The notes: generated from the letters alone by a model not told the origin. A stretch of DNA of 64,000 bases from Tupaia tana (GCA_026018925.1 JAKSZU010000009.1:39639194-39703193), one strand, 5' to 3'; counted from the first letter of the stretch, positions 20,786 to 34,925 are shown. Numbers and translations: made by a program.

Positions 20786-21590
20786 AGGAGGATAAAATTC
20801 TGTCATTTGAGGTAATATGGGTAAGCCTGGCAGACACTATGTTAAGTGAAATAATAAGTACGGAAAGAGGGATTCCACATGTTCTCCCTCATATATAAAA
20901 ATGAAAAAACAAAACAAAACAAAACAAAAAGCCCTCACAGAGGTAGAGGGATATAGAATGTCTGCTAGAAGCTGGAAAGAATGAGGGGCTAGCGGTTAGT
21001 GGGATGATGATTAATGGAAACAAAATTGCACATAAATAAGAACAATTTATAGCATTATAAAATAGAGTAGGGAAAAGATAGATGTCAACAACTTGCTGTG
21101 TTTCTCAAGGTAACCAAAAGGGAGAAGGAAATTTTATTGTTTAGTTTTGCTTTTGTCTTATTTTTAATTTGCTATTGGGAAAATCTGCTTGGTAGGGGGA
21201 GATGGAGAGGGAGAGAGGGAAAATGAGAAAGCATCCCACAGTGAAATAAGCATGCCACAATCCTTTCTCCTTCATTCTCCACTCAGGGGGAAAAAAGGAG
21301 CATTTTGAATGTTCCCAGTGCAACAAATTACTGAAATGACTGTACACTATTTATTCTAATTTATTCATTACACACTGGATTCCCGTAGTGAAAAATCACA
21401 TTGTACTCTTATAAATGTGTAAAATTACTACATGTTAATAATATATTAAAATGTAAAAAATACGCTGGTGGAGGGAACATTTTGGAAAATCATATTGTAC
21501 CCTGAAAATGTGTATGATAATTACATGTTAATAAAAATATTAAAATGAAAAAAATAAAAAAGCCTGGTGGAGGGAACATTTCAGAAGAAG
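20786..21590 (+). mobile_element. Old L1M 3' region with duplicated tail
   Basis: Contains ggtaagcctggcagacacta, gattccacatgttctccctc, tagaatgtctgctagaagct and the 3' UTR track to 21130. After a SINE fragment it continues as a tail-like segment (acatgttaataa, attaaaatg) present twice, about 21399-21478 and 21491-21590. Confidence 0.65.
21155..21298 (-). repeat. SINE-A fragment lacking the head
   Basis: gagaaagcatcccacagtga, atgccacaatcctttctcct and tcattctccactcagg match the SINE-A middle in minus orientation. The tRNA-like head is missing. Confidence 0.7.
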
Positions 21591-21965
21591 AAATTTGGTC
21601 CAGAAAATCTTTTATAGCTATTCTAGCTATACCAAGTGTTCTATAAAGAAAAGCCATGATTACAATGCTAGACACATAAGTACCCAATAAATACTTGTGG
21701 ATTTGCACAGCATTGCAATTGCATTTCCAAGTACCTGAGATTATATGTCACTTAGCTTTTTGTAACCTTGAATATCCCAAGCACATAATGATCTGGCTCA
21801 GTAAAATACTTGCAGTTTGTTTTTCCTCCACTGTGAGCAAATGACAATGTGTGCTGCATTGTAGAATAATATCTACGGACTGAAGTCTAGTCTGTGGCCA
21901 GTGGAAATGTCAACATAGGACTTAATGAATTAAAAATAAAACATCAGCTCACTTAAATGGAAAGG
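21591..21965. other. Mostly unassigned; short LINE-tail echo
   Basis: 21660-21700 (gctagacacataagtacccaataaatactt) recalls the end of an ancient LINE or MIR. The remainder is unassigned. Confidence 0.35.
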
Positions 21966-22217
21966 GGGAGGAGTAAGTCCATGGCCTGGTGGTAAAGGCT
22001 GCTGGATCTCACATGGCCTACTGTGTGGTTCAAGTTTGTAGCTTGAAAAACACACTGAGTGCATGTGTGCATGCCTAATAGAAATGGAGAAGAGATTGCA
22101 GTGTGATCATCCCCCATGGGGGGTGCCTTCTCATTTTCCTTCTCTCTCTCTCTTTCTCTCCCTCTGTCTGTCTTTTTCTGGCGATTGCATGCACCCTCTG
22201 GAAAAAATTAAAAAGAA
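21966..22217 (+). repeat. SINE-A related, old
   Basis: Head-like gtaagtccatggcctggtgg, then aagtttgtagcttgaaaaac, a body with agaagagattgcagtgtgat and a CT segment. The tail is degraded. Confidence 0.8.
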
Positions 22218-24223
22218 GTGGGAGGAAGTGAAGAATACAATTTAAGACTTTATTTGAATTTCATAAACGGGGAAAAAAATCACCACTTCTATGCTTCTTA
22301 TACAAAATATCCAATGTATAATTACAGCATCAATTTTAACCACTGGCAAATTCTCATCAGATAGTTTCATTACTTTCATTGGAAAGACAGTAGAGCAAGG
22401 TTTGATGGGCTTTTCTTAGTTGTTCATGATTCTATTTAATGTTGCCATGAAAAGAAAAATCCTAACAATGACTTCTCATTCCATATTTCTCTTTACTATA
22501 CTCACAAGCAGAAGAAAACAAACTTTTATTTGAAAGAAGGAGTCTCAGGGATGATAAAGAACATCTAATGATGATATCTAGGTCAACATACCTGGTACAT
22601 CAATTGATACTACACCCAATATGCTCAGCTTTACTAGTGTGGAAAGATCTGTTCTCATGACCATGAATGAGCGTAGCAAACAGTGAGAGTATAAACTATC
22701 AAAACAGTATTCTTACCAGAGGTGATTGAGAAAGATCATACTTTTGAAAGTTTATTACACAAATTTAATATCTCACCACAACAATAGGGATTACAACTGT
22801 TTTATTTAGGATGTCTTGAAATCGCACACTGTGCAATAAAAGTGTCATCTTCTCATCCCTAGATTTTCCTTAAGTATATAGGGAAAATGTACTCTGAGGG
22901 ATAACCTGCAGGAAGAAGTCATGCAAACATGCACAATTAAGATTTTATTCCTCGCCTAATTAACATCTTATCTCAATTCATTGCAGTACCAGCAAGTGAT
23001 TATATTGGGTTTTATACACTATTCTACCTTTCTTGAAGCCCTAGTAGCACTAGGCATCATCTGAATATTTACCTAGGCTTCACCCATACTTGTGATGAGA
23101 TGGAGCAGGGAATTGGAAACCTGAAGGGAACTATGGGGACTATGGAAAGTTGGTGTCCCTTTCCTAGAGGAGAGTAGACTAAGGGTGCTTTAGGTCAACC
23201 AAGTACAGCAATGGGAGTGGCTGAGCTACCCTGAAGGGCTAATTTCCTTACGTGTAGTAAAGGGAGTGTATTTCACCATACTGCAGAGACTGCTGGTCAC
23301 TCATCATCTTTCAGCCTCTAGAAAGGAAATGGAACAGAGTTACAATTATCCATCCATTGAAGGGAGATGTCAGTGTGTTAGTCTGTGTTTCTTTCTAGCT
23401 AGGACTTCTTGAATAGGCTATTTGCTGCCTGTGGAAGGTACAATGAAGACAGACCTCTTTTTTCCATCCTCTCTTTTTTCATTTCCTTTCCAATCAAACA
23501 GGGAATATGTTCTGGCTTCCAGAGAAATGAGGAGGGTATTCACATTGTGTCCTTAGGCTATAAACCATAAAGAAAGAGTGTAGTCGAAGCAGGTATAGTG
23601 CTAGGGAAATAGATGGGGAGGAAAGCTATTCAACTCCAGAACAGAATTCTGTGTGGGTAAACAAAAGGGCAACAGAAATAGCTTTAGAATAGTGGCTAAT
23701 CCAAATTAAAAGTAGTCAACACCGAGAAAAGAGGACATGTGGTATAAACAATTTTTCATAGCCATTCTGAGCTTTGCCAGCATTCTAATATCTTGTCAGG
23801 ACAGTTGGAATACTCAAGATGCATCAAACAGAGGCTCTCATATGGGACTGCTAAACAAGATGCAGAGGGAGGTAGGCTAGAGAGAATTGCAGCTGAGCAA
23901 AGATTGTGAGAGTGGCCTTTGTACCCTTCCACTTAGCTGTCAAGTTTGGAAAAGGCCTGGAAGAAAACTGTGAAATCTCCCACTGTGCTACTTACAGGAG
24001 AAAGCAAAGTAGTTCTGGGAATATTCCTATTAAAGGAGAAAAATCTGCAGCATTTTAACTAAATCCTGTCATATATGTGTGCCTATGAATTCCACTCAAA
24101 TTATGGCTGCCCTATAATAGTACAACTACATTTTCTCAGTGTACTGACCCTTTCTCTAATGATCCACTAATACGAAAAATCCCTAATGCTAGAAATCCAT
24201 GCATAAATTCCACAACAGTGTAA
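22218..24223. other. Unassigned 2 kb
   Basis: The longest stretch here without a recognisable repeat. No convincing ORF, splice structure or poly(A) signature seen. It could hold decayed LTR-element sequence, but I cannot support a family. Confidence 0.45.
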
Positions 24224-24662
24224 GAGTTGTTTGGTAGTATTGATACAGCCTCACAGAAAGGACCCCACAATCGTATTTTGTGACTGACCAGCTTGTGAAA
24301 CCCCAAGTCTGAGATACATAATAGAAGAAACCTGTCTAAAAAAGCTATTTCTTGGGATGGCTCTGTGGCCTGTTGGTTAATACAGCCAATCTCACATAGG
24401 CAGCTGCACAGTCTGAATCCTGGACCCAGTAGCTTGGGAAACACTGGACATACGTGTATTTGTGCCAAAAATCATGAAAGAAGGGAGAATTGGAGGGGAA
24501 GGAATTGTGGTGTGACCTTTCCCCATAGTGGGTGTTTTTCCCTCCCCCTCTATCTCTGTCTTTCTGTCTCTCTCTGTCATGTGCACATATCCTCAAGCAA
24601 AAGGGAAAAGAGGAGAAACTATTTCTTTAGTAGTACCAGGGTAGCTTTAAATAAGACCTCAC
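24224..24662 (+). repeat. Diverged duplication, copy 1 (split by a SINE)
   Basis: Sequence gagttgtttggta ... acagcctcacagaaagg ... aagtctgagata ... ctatttctttag ... cctcac is repeated at 25214-25371 in the same order. Copy 1 is interrupted by a SINE at 24354-24615. Confidence 0.88.
24354..24615 (+). repeat. SINE-A related
   Basis: Head gggatggctctgtggcctgt, B-box-like cagtctgaatcctgg, then cccagtagcttgggaaac, CT segment and degraded tail. Flanked by aaagctatttctt (24341-24353) and aaactatttctt (24616-24627). Confidence 0.85.
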
Positions 24663-24663
24663 G

Positions 24664-24900
24664 GGGAGCCCAGAGGGTGTGATGGTGGTAAAACACAATG
24701 ATCTGTAAGGTTGACCACAGGGGAAGGTATTGTGTTTGTGTCTACAGACCTCACTGAGTATGCTGGGTGCCCATGATCTGGAGATGGCTAAGTCTGGGAG
24801 TGGATTGTGGCGTCAAGACCCTATTGGGGGTGCTGTCTATCTGACTGTCTCTGTCTCTCTCTCTTTCTTGCACATGGAATAAATAAATAAATAAGCTTTA
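24664..24900 (+). repeat. SINE-C
   Basis: Head ggagcccagagggtgtgatg, then gtaaaacacaatgatctg, ggtgcccatgatctggagat, ggattgtggcgtcaagac and a CT segment ending in (AAAT)n. Same order as the 15.06 kb copy. Confidence 0.87.
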
Positions 24901-24914
24901 AGAATATTTAATGT

Positions 24915-25167
24915 TGGGACCAGCAGTTGGCATGATGGCTATGTTGATGGACGCCCAGTTGACTGCGGTTCAAGTCCCAGACCTGTGGCTTAAACTCAGG
25001 CCAGGCGTGTGTGTGTGAGTGCCCAAGATCCTGAGAGGAGAATGGAGGAGAAGGGATTGCGGTGTGGCCATCCCTCCTAGGGGAGTGATTTCTCATTTCT
25101 GTCTCTCTGTCTCTCTCTGTCTTTCTGGCGAGCGCACGTGCCCTATAGCAAAAACCTCTAAAAAAAT
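24915..25167 (+). repeat. SINE-A, perfect 12-bp duplication
   Basis: Head gggaccagcagttggcatga, B box ggttcaagtcccag, full body and tail ccctatagcaaaaacctcta. Flanked by aatatttaatgt at 24903-24914 and 25168-25179. Confidence 0.96.
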
Positions 25168-25213
25168 AATATTTAATGTAAGACATTCATATATAAGCAT
25201 CAGAATATTGGAT

Positions 25214-25371
25214 GAGTTGTTTGGTATCATCAATATAGCCTCACAGAAAGGGTCCCACAATTTACCAAGATGTAAACCCCAAAAAAGTCTGAGATCTAGG
25301 ATAGAAGAAGAAATTTGTCTAAAGAAACAACTTTCTTAGTGCTAAGGCTGATGTAAATAGGGCCTCACCGA
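25214..25371 (+). repeat. Diverged duplication, copy 2
   Basis: Uninterrupted copy of the segment at 24224-24662: gagttgtttggtatcatcaa, atagcctcacagaaaggg, aagtctgagatctaggatag, tttcttagtgctaagg. Confidence 0.88.
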
Positions 25372-25929
25372 AAAAAGCAGATTTTTACCTTGGGTGGCGC
25401 AGGCTTTAAACAATGCCATGTTTTTTCATAAGCTTTTCCATTAGAATGGATAATGGGGCACAGAACTTGAAAGGCTTTGCTGCCAGAAACTATGGGAGGG
25501 GACTGAATTTCTGATTTAAACACATCAAGTAATGGCAGCTGGACACCAGCCTAGTAGCTCTTTTGAATGCATGATGTTAAGGATTGTGCAATGTTTTAGT
25601 GCATTACATAGTCCTAGCTCAGCTGGAAAACACAGTAGTATTTGGCATTAGAGGAAAAAGTACACTTTGTGCCTGAGATGCATGGGAAAGGCTACAGGCT
25701 ACATAATAATTTGAAGGAGGAAAAAATGTAGATAATGACTTCATAGTTATTTTTGTAAATGGCAACTAAATAGACTATGGGTAGTAACAGAAGTACATTA
25801 GCATTTTCCATGAACCAGTCCATCTTGGAAAAACTTGCAGATGCCCCTTTTTGCATGCTTTTTCTACCTCGGTGACATCCGCTCACCTCTGGAAACACCT
25901 AGAGTGCTTACTGTTGAACCATTCAATTT
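25372..25929. other. Unassigned sequence
   Basis: No element recognised; slightly higher GC than average. Minus-strand ORFs (68 and 83 codons) lack recognisable features. Confidence 0.4.
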
Positions 25930-26135
25930 AGAATTTATCTTGAGGTAATGGAAAGTACAGTGGACTGTGAAGCAGAAAATTCTGGTCCAGCCTCTGAAAC
26001 CAACTAGCTGTGGGAAATTTAAGCAAGCATCTATCCTGTTCTGGCCTCTGTTTCTTACAAAGAAAAACGAGAAGTCTGGATTAGATGAATCACTAATATT
26101 CTTTCTACTACCCAAATTCTATGATTTCCAAATAT
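25930..26135 (+). repeat. MIR SINE
   Basis: Ordered MIR landmarks: gaaagtacagtggactgtga, agaaaattctggtccagcct, accaactagctgtggg, cctctgtttcttacaaa, then tggattagatgaatc and aaattctatgattt. Confidence 0.88.
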
Positions 26136-26439
26136 TGCTGTCAAACTGCCTCATGAATATCAAATAATATCAAAGATAAAAGAATTTAATAGTCTAGTCT
26201 ACCCATGCACTCAGTGGTTGAAATACTACAATAAAATATTGATGCCAAATGACCATTCAGCCTTTACAGAAACACTTCAGTGCTCAGAAACTCACTATCT
26301 GTTGTGGTGGTTCATTTCATCTGTTTATAGCTTAGATTATTAGAATGTTCTTAAAGTACATCCAAATCAAATATTTCTATTCAATAAAACACACTATAAA
26401 TAATATTAATCAACAGATAACTGATTGTAAAATGATACT

Positions 26440-26560
26440 TAAAGCTGTTAGAATATTCACTTTGCAAGTTAAGTGACATATGTGATTGAATGGATAAAAG
26501 AAATTTAAATTAAAAATATTAAATATACATCATACATAAAAAAATAAAACTAAAAATTAA
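26440..26560 (+). mobile_element. L1 3'-end fragment
   Basis: gttagaatattcactttgca and agttaagtgacatatgtgat mirror the L1 3' ends at 8445-8600 and 13692-13850 in opposite orientation. Sequence on both sides (26136-26439, 26561-26690) is unassigned. Confidence 0.7.
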
Positions 26561-26704
26561 CTTGAAAAACATAGAAATTATATCAGAAGACTGAGCAAGT
26601 TATTCCAGTAGGAAGTTTACTCATGGAAACACCTAAATATTAAGAAATAATTGAAAAGACAATATAAATACTCAGTGAAGAGGAATTTAAAACAGTGAGC
26701 ACTC

Positions 26705-26972
26705 AGGGCCAGAAAGTGGTATGGTAGTTGGGATGCTGCATTCCCACATGGTTGTCCATGGCGTTAGTCCCAGACTAGGCAGCTTGAAAATGCCAGGTAT
26801 ATGTCTGTGGGTGCCCAAAATCCCAGGAGGAGAATGAAGAAGGGATTGTAGTGTGGTCACCGCACACCCCCTACCCAGAGGTGATTTTTCACTTTCCTTA
26901 CTCTGTCTCTCTTCAGTGAATACATATGCCTTATAGCAAAAACCTTAAAAAAAGAAAAAGAAAAACAAAACA
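26705..26972 (+). repeat. SINE-A, 16-bp duplication
   Basis: Head gggccagaaagtggtatggt, shortened body, tail ccttatagcaaaaaccttaa with a mixed A-rich end. Flanked by aaaacagtgagcactc (26689-26704) and aaaacagtgagccctc (26973-26988). Confidence 0.93.
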
Positions 26973-26988
26973 AAAACAGTGAGCCCTC

Positions 26989-27324
26989 TCTTTACATCAA
27001 TTACACTGATCAAAAGTAGAGAAGTGAACCATCTCCAACATGTTGGCAGGGATGTGGGGCCAGATCAGGCCTCTGATGGCCCAATGTACAAATTAAGTCC
27101 TTGGTCCATTTTTGTACACCTCATGATATAATTAATGGTTTTTACTGATAAGAAGAAGATGGAAGAGGAATAGGCTCAAGGTGAAACAGAAGTAGAAGAA
27201 ACAGAAGAAATAAAGACTCTTATGTGGCCCCCAAAGCCTAAAATATTTATTGTCTGGGCCTTCACAGAAAGTTTGCTAATTAATGCCTGGGCAAGGATTC
27301 CTCATGCACCTCTCAGAAAGGTAC
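26989..27324. other. Unassigned sequence
   Basis: No element recognised in this 336-bp stretch. Confidence 0.4.
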
Positions 27325-27340
27325 AAAAGGAGAAATTTCT

Positions 27341-27606
27341 TTCTTTCTTTTTTTGGAGAGGTTTTTTACTATGGGGCACATGTACTCGTCAGAAAGACAG
27401 AGAGGGACAGAGAGAAAGCAAGAAATCGCCCCCCCCCCCAGGGGGGATGGCCATGCCGCAATCCCTTCTCCTCCATTCTCCTCTCAGGACCTTGGGCATG
27501 CATGCCTGCACCTGGCGTGAGTTTAAGCCATCAGGTCCGGGACTCAAACCATGGTCGACTACACGGGAGTCCAGTGACATAGCCATTATGCCAACTGCTG
27601 GTTTCA
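27341..27606 (-). repeat. SINE-A, perfect 16-bp duplication
   Basis: T-rich edge, ggagaggttttttactatgg, full body, head complement aactgctggttt. Identical flanks aaaaggagaaatttct at 27325-27340 and 27607-27622. The 149-codon ORF across it is a SINE reading. Confidence 0.97.
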
Positions 27607-27722
27607 AAAAGGAGAAATTTCTAAGGCTATCTACTGCAGTGTTGTTAATAGTGGCAGGAGGTTGGAGGTGATCAGGATACACATAATGAGGATATCTGGT
27701 AAGTAAAATATGATAGATAATA

Positions 27723-27988
27723 GGGCCAGCAGGTGATGTGGTGGTTGAAGTGTTGAGTTCCCATATGGCTGAACATAGTTTGAGTCTTCGACCTGGCAGC
27801 TCAAAAAATCATGCTAAGAATCTGTGTGTGGGTGCCCAAAATCCTGAGAGGAGAATAGAAGAGAAGAGATTGTGGTGTGGCCATCTACCCTGGGAGATGA
27901 TTTCTCACTTCCCCCTGCTCTGTCTCTCTGTTACTCTCTGGTGAGCAGACATGCCCTATAGCAAAAGCCAAAAAAAAAAAAAAAAAAA
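27723..27988 (+). repeat. SINE-A
   Basis: Head gggccagcaggtgatgtggt, B-box-like agtttgagtcttcg, full body, tail ccctatagcaaaagcc and a 19-base A-run. Confidence 0.93.
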
Positions 27989-28030
27989 GCTATACATTGT
28001 GGAGTACTTACACATGACAAAATAGATATA

Positions 28031-28782
28031 GCAGTCCCTCTTCATTCATGGGGTATATGTTCCAAGATCCTCAGTGGATGCTGGAAACCACAGAAAGTAC
28101 TGAGGAATGCCAAGGAATACCAAGGTCTCTTTTTCACTTAAAAGAAACATGATACAGTTTCTCTTTGGTATATCCTAATTGTCATCATCACTACTCTATG
28201 CTTTGGATCCATTATTATTTTTTAATACATTCCTAAGTATCAAATTGTACCAATTTATTATGAAATAAATTTGAAGAACATCACAGATTTGGAACAAAGT
28301 ACAGGAGTGCCTGGTTCCTTTTTAATTCTACAAATACCTAGCATCCAGAAGTAACATGTAAACAAGGCTCTATGCTGCTCAATGAATTCTTTCCAAGCTG
28401 TGTGACAAACAAAATTGTACTGAATTTAATATATGACTTCCATGTAAGTTATGGTTTTATTCATTGTTTTGTATTATTGTTGTTATAAAGTGAAATAAGG
28501 GTTACTTGACCACAGGTAATACAATTACTACAATATCAAAGCTGTCAATGTAATAACCAAGAGAACTAAGAGGTGGGTAGTATATACAGGGTGAATACGT
28601 TAGACAAAGGAATAATTCACCTCCTGTGCAGTATAAAGTGGGATAGTATGAGATTTCATCACGTTACTCAGAATAGCATACAATTTTAAATTTCTGAATT
28701 GTTGATTTCTGGAACTTTCCATTAAATATTTTTGGATCACAGATGATCATGGGTAACAGACCACAGATACAAGGAGCTACTG
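28031..28782. mobile_element. Tigger-like DNA transposon (non-autonomous)
   Basis: Left end cagtccctcttcattcatgg with ggaaaccacagaaagtac; right end gatcatgggtaacagaccac and agatacaaggagctactg. The ends form imperfect inverted repeats beside TA, in the pattern of mammalian Tigger/pogo-type elements. About 750 bp, no transposase reading seen. Confidence 0.72.
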
Positions 28783-29098
28783 TATACATACAGTAAATTA
28801 GATAGAACTTTAAAAACATGCTAATTGGAAAGAGAAAATAAATAGAAGTTAACATACATCAAAATATCATTTATGCAAATCAAATACACACAAGTAAAAA
28901 ACAACAATACACATTCTACAATTAGACTTAAACATTAAAAGATTAGAACAATTGCCTAGGGGAATGAGAAATGCAAATAAATAAAACCAAACAAGTATGG
29001 TCCTTGCAAGCAGCAATGATAGCGTGCCATCAACTGAGGAGTATGATTAACTCAGTCCTTCTCAACAGAGAAGCAATAATAATTTTTTTTTTCTTAAT

Positions 29099-29315
29099 GA
29101 GGGCCTAGCTGTGGTGCTACAGGTAGTGGGATGGATTCTAGGACCAGGTGGAAGACCAGAGTTCAGGTACTGGGTCACTTGAAATTTGTTGGGCACACGT
29201 GTTTATGTCTGTGAGCCTGACTGGTTGGAGAGCTGGAGGTGGGGATCATGGTATGACAAAATCCCATCGATGCTACTTGTTTACTCTCTCCCTCTCTCTG
29301 ATAAATAAACTTTTG
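29099..29315 (+). repeat. SINE-D
   Basis: Head gggcctagctgtggtgctac, aggtagtgggatgg, B-box-like gagttcaggtactggg, then cctgactggttggagagctg, a short CT segment and gataaataaacttttgaaat. Confidence 0.78.
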
Positions 29316-29499
29316 AAATAGATAAAATTTATTCTTTCTTCATGTAACTTCCACCCACTTTTTGATCTCAGTTCTAGTATATGACTTAGATGTAAGTCAT
29401 GTGAACTCTCACAGAAATCAACTTTATCACAGAAAACAAACATCATCCTTCTTTCACACATGCCCATGACAACTCTAACCCATAAAAACTTCTTCTTTT

Positions 29500-29737
29500 T
29501 TTTTTCTTAGAGAGATTTTTGCTATAGGGTTCATGTGCTTGCCAGAGAGACAGAGAAATAGAAAGCAAAAAATCCTCAGGGAGGATGGCCACCACTCAAT
29601 CTATTCTTCTGCTGGAATCTTGGAAACACACGCACATGCACCTAGCATGAGTTTTAAGCCCCTGAGTCTGGAACTCAAACCACAGTACACTACATGGGAG
29701 TCCAGCTATGTAACCATTAAATCATCTGCTGGTCCCT
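29500..29737 (-). repeat. SINE-A
   Basis: T-run, agagagatttttgctatagg, body with one internal loss, head complement atctgctggtccc. A 3'-A-rich target (cttcttt on both sides) is suggested but not clean. Confidence 0.9.
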
Positions 29738-29819
29738 CAAATCTTCTTTTAATGTACATACACAGTTCTAGACTCTAAATAACATTTCTTAGTGTGACAA
29801 TCAGAGATGAACATATTAT

Positions 29820-30100
29820 TCCAGGGATAGGCTATAAAGGTCCTATAAAATACTTAACCTGAGTAATTTATAAATAACAAAAATCTATTGCTTACATTTC
29901 TGGAAACTAAGTCTAAGATCCACAGCTAGCAGATTTCATTGTCTGGTGAAGGCTAAATCTCAGTTTCATAAATGGTGTTCTATTGCTGCATCCTTAGGCA
30001 AGCAAGTTCCCTCAGGCCACTTTTATAAAAGCACTAATTATCTTACGAATGCCCCATCTCTTAATGCCACCACATTAAAGATTAGGTTTCAAATATGAAT
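29820..30100 (-). mobile_element. MaLR (MST/MLT1-type) LTR fragment
   Basis: Plus strand reads gagtaatttataaataacaa, tctggaaactaagtctaaga, cacttttataaaagcactaa and taatgccaccacattaaaga, the complement of the MaLR LTR found in the other orientation at 61.5 kb. Confidence 0.78.
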
Positions 30101-32532
<2,432 letters not shown>

Positions 32533-32819
32533 TAAAAAAATAAGTGAGGATAACAATGAGTTCAGAAAAATCATGAAATATAAAACTACTTGTGTAACTC
32601 ATCATTTAAACTTCATTTATTCTAGAGCTTTAAGGAATATCATTTATAAAAATTCACTACAATTTCTCTGTCCTGTTCTAAGCTATTAAGGACACTTCAT
32701 TATAGTCTTCACTTGGTCCATCGACAGTATTTAAAATAAAGTAAGAGTTAAACATAGTAAATTGAATGCATGTGTTTATGTCTTCCTACCTGAAATTCCT
32801 GAATAATTACAATAACATA

Positions 32820-33060
32820 TAATATTGTAATGACAGCTGACATTTATGGAATAGACACTATTCTAAATACTTTAGATGTACTAACTCCTATGATATAGAT
32901 GCCTTTATTATTCCTATTTTTTAAAACAAGAAAATAGATGAAAAGAAAAGAAACAGAGACACAAACAAATAAGTAAATTGCCTCTTATCTCTTAGCTGCT
33001 AATATGACACAACAAGGGTCCAAGCCCCAAAAAGTTCAGCTTTGGAACCTATGCCCTTAA
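32820..33060 (-). repeat. MIR SINE
   Basis: The plus strand shows the reverse MIR pattern: tgacatttatggaatagaca, ctattctaaatactttagat, aaacaagaaaatagatga, aagtaaattgcctc, gggtccaagccc and gaacctatgcccttaaat. Confidence 0.88.
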
Positions 33061-33168
33061 ATACTGTGAAGAATGAAAAAGGCACATACTCATGAGGACA
33101 GAGGAAACACAAGAAGAGACACAAAGTTGATGAGAAATATCAACCCACTTTTGAAAGGCAGAAAATGG

Positions 33169-33250
33169 ATGGGGGCGGGCGTGCTGGTTAATAGCACTGG
33201 ACTCCCACATGGCTGACCACAGTTTGAGTCCTGCACCTGGCAGCTTGCTT

Positions 33251-33296
<46 letters not shown>

Positions 33297-33384
33297 TCCC
33301 TCTCCCCCACCCACTCTGGCTCTCTCTGGTTAAATTTAAATAAATAAATAAAGTTAAATGAAATAATTCTTTAAAAAAAAGAAA
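33169..33384 (+). repeat. SINE-B with (CT)n
   Basis: Head-like gcgtgctggttaatagcact, B box agtttgagtcctgc, gcagcttgctttgtctc, long CT tract 33253-33302, then ctctctggttaaattt and an AAAT tail. Flanked by agaaaatgg (33160-33168, 33385-33393). The 176-codon minus-strand ORF here is a chance reading. Confidence 0.92.
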
Positions 33385-33393
33385 AGAAAATGG

Positions 33394-34149
33394 TTGTAGG
33401 AGTGCTAACTGAACAAAACTGAGAAATACAATGTCTAAATGCCTACAGGAGTTGCTACTGAGAAGCAAATTAGTGCACCCCATGGAACTTGGAAAGGTTT
33501 GGGAGTTTGAAACACCAAATACATTAAAAAATAATGGGAGATAATGTATTAGGATGAAAAGAAGGGAATTATTAAACATCTCTATAAGGAGAAGTTAGAT
33601 TTCCAGAACCCCTTCTTCACTATGGTAGGGGACTAAGTATATTTTATTTGAAGAAATTAAAGAAAGACTCCAGAATTTGTAATATCAAGTACAGTGACAG
33701 GTGGAAAAGAAAATTTTTTTAAAAATAGGATTAAGTGAAAGTTTTTATATTGAAAATTGAGATGCCTAGCCTTTTTTGGGCTCCCCAGACACAAGTTACT
33801 AAGAACGAGATGAAAGAATTCATCTCTGAAGAACCAGTGTCTCATTAGAGGGAGAAAACATCATACACTAACATATAAAAACTAGTAGCCTTCCTGTCAG
33901 ATATTCATGTCTCTGCACTTTCTATAGTCAATATGACTAACAAAGTAACAAAATGCTTTCAAATAGTTTGGGATTTTTGTTGTTGTTGTTCTTAGTTTTA
34001 CTTGTATATATAAATTAATAGCTCCTTCTTACTCTTAAAGGGGAATAGAAAAGCAAGGATGACATCTGATGTAAAACTCCAGTGTGGAACACAGGCCAAA
34101 GTGAACTAATAGAAAAAGGAAGCAAAGAGACACAAAGTGAGGAAGCATT
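33394..34149. other. Unassigned sequence
   Basis: No recognisable repeat or gene; a short (GTT)n run at 33978-33990. Confidence 0.4.
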
Positions 34150-34165
34150 AAAAATAAGAATTGTG

Positions 34166-34427
34166 GGGAACCAGCAGTTAGCGTAATGGCTATGTCGCTG
34201 GACTCCCACGTAGTCGACCGTGGTTCGCATCCCGGATCCGGTGGCTTGAAACTCACGCCAGGTGCATGTGCGTGTGTGCCCAAGATCCCGAGAGGAGAAT
34301 GGAGAAGGGATTGTGGCGTGGCCATCCCCCCCGGAGGGTGATTTCTCACTTTCTGTCTCTACGTCTCTCTGTCTGTCTGGCGAGCGCACGCACCCTATAG
34401 TAAAAACCTCTCAAAAAATAAAAATAA
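34166..34427 (+). repeat. SINE-A, very young, perfect 16-bp duplication
   Basis: gaacc-subfamily head, B box ggttcgcatcccgg, ggtggcttgaaactc, full body. Identical flanks aaaaataagaattgtg at 34150-34165 and 34428-34443. Confidence 0.97.
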
Positions 34428-34499
34428 AAAAATAAGAATTGTGTAACTTAAACTATGTCTATGGTTTTGGCTATTGTTTCTGCTGTTAAATGTCCTTCT

Positions 34500-34925
34500 C
34501 AATTAGGGCATGAGCAAGGTTAGTTTTTTCCTTGTCAATTGACATGGATGGTGGGCCACTGGGGGCATTATCTTCAATATCGTCTTTCTTGTCCTTTCTT
34601 AGAGCAAGTTGTCCAACATAAATTGCTGATTTCTTTAGGGAATTGTCCCCATGAACTTTTTATAATGCATCAATGATTCCACCATTCTTTTACCCAAGCT
34701 TCAGCATAAATTCTATGTTTGTTCTTGCTTCAATTTACAAGAATTCGTGTTGCTCATTACAGGGGCTCTTTTCAAACCAATGTCTCATACTTCTCAGTGC
34801 CTTAAATTAGATTTTGTTCAGACATTATAAGTTAGTACAAGTTTATTCTAGTGCAGAAACATTTTTAGTTCGACACATAGTTTTTTCATAATATATATTT
34901 TTCAGGAACTTTTTAAAGTCCCCTC
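34500..34925 (-). mobile_element. Mariner transposon remnant
   Basis: The right terminus on the minus strand is gaggggactttaaaaagttc next to TA, related to the MITE at 2.28 kb. A minus-strand reading near 34590-34545 gives IEDNAPSGPPSMSIDKEK, like the mariner transposase segment rich in acidic residues before a G-R/P-P-S motif. Frameshifts and stops throughout; the left terminus is not found. It lacks the catalytic domain. Confidence 0.65.

Noticed and set aside
33049..33579. 176-codon minus-strand ORF
   Set aside because: Passes through the CT tract and head of a SINE-B; the rest shows no recognisable protein feature.
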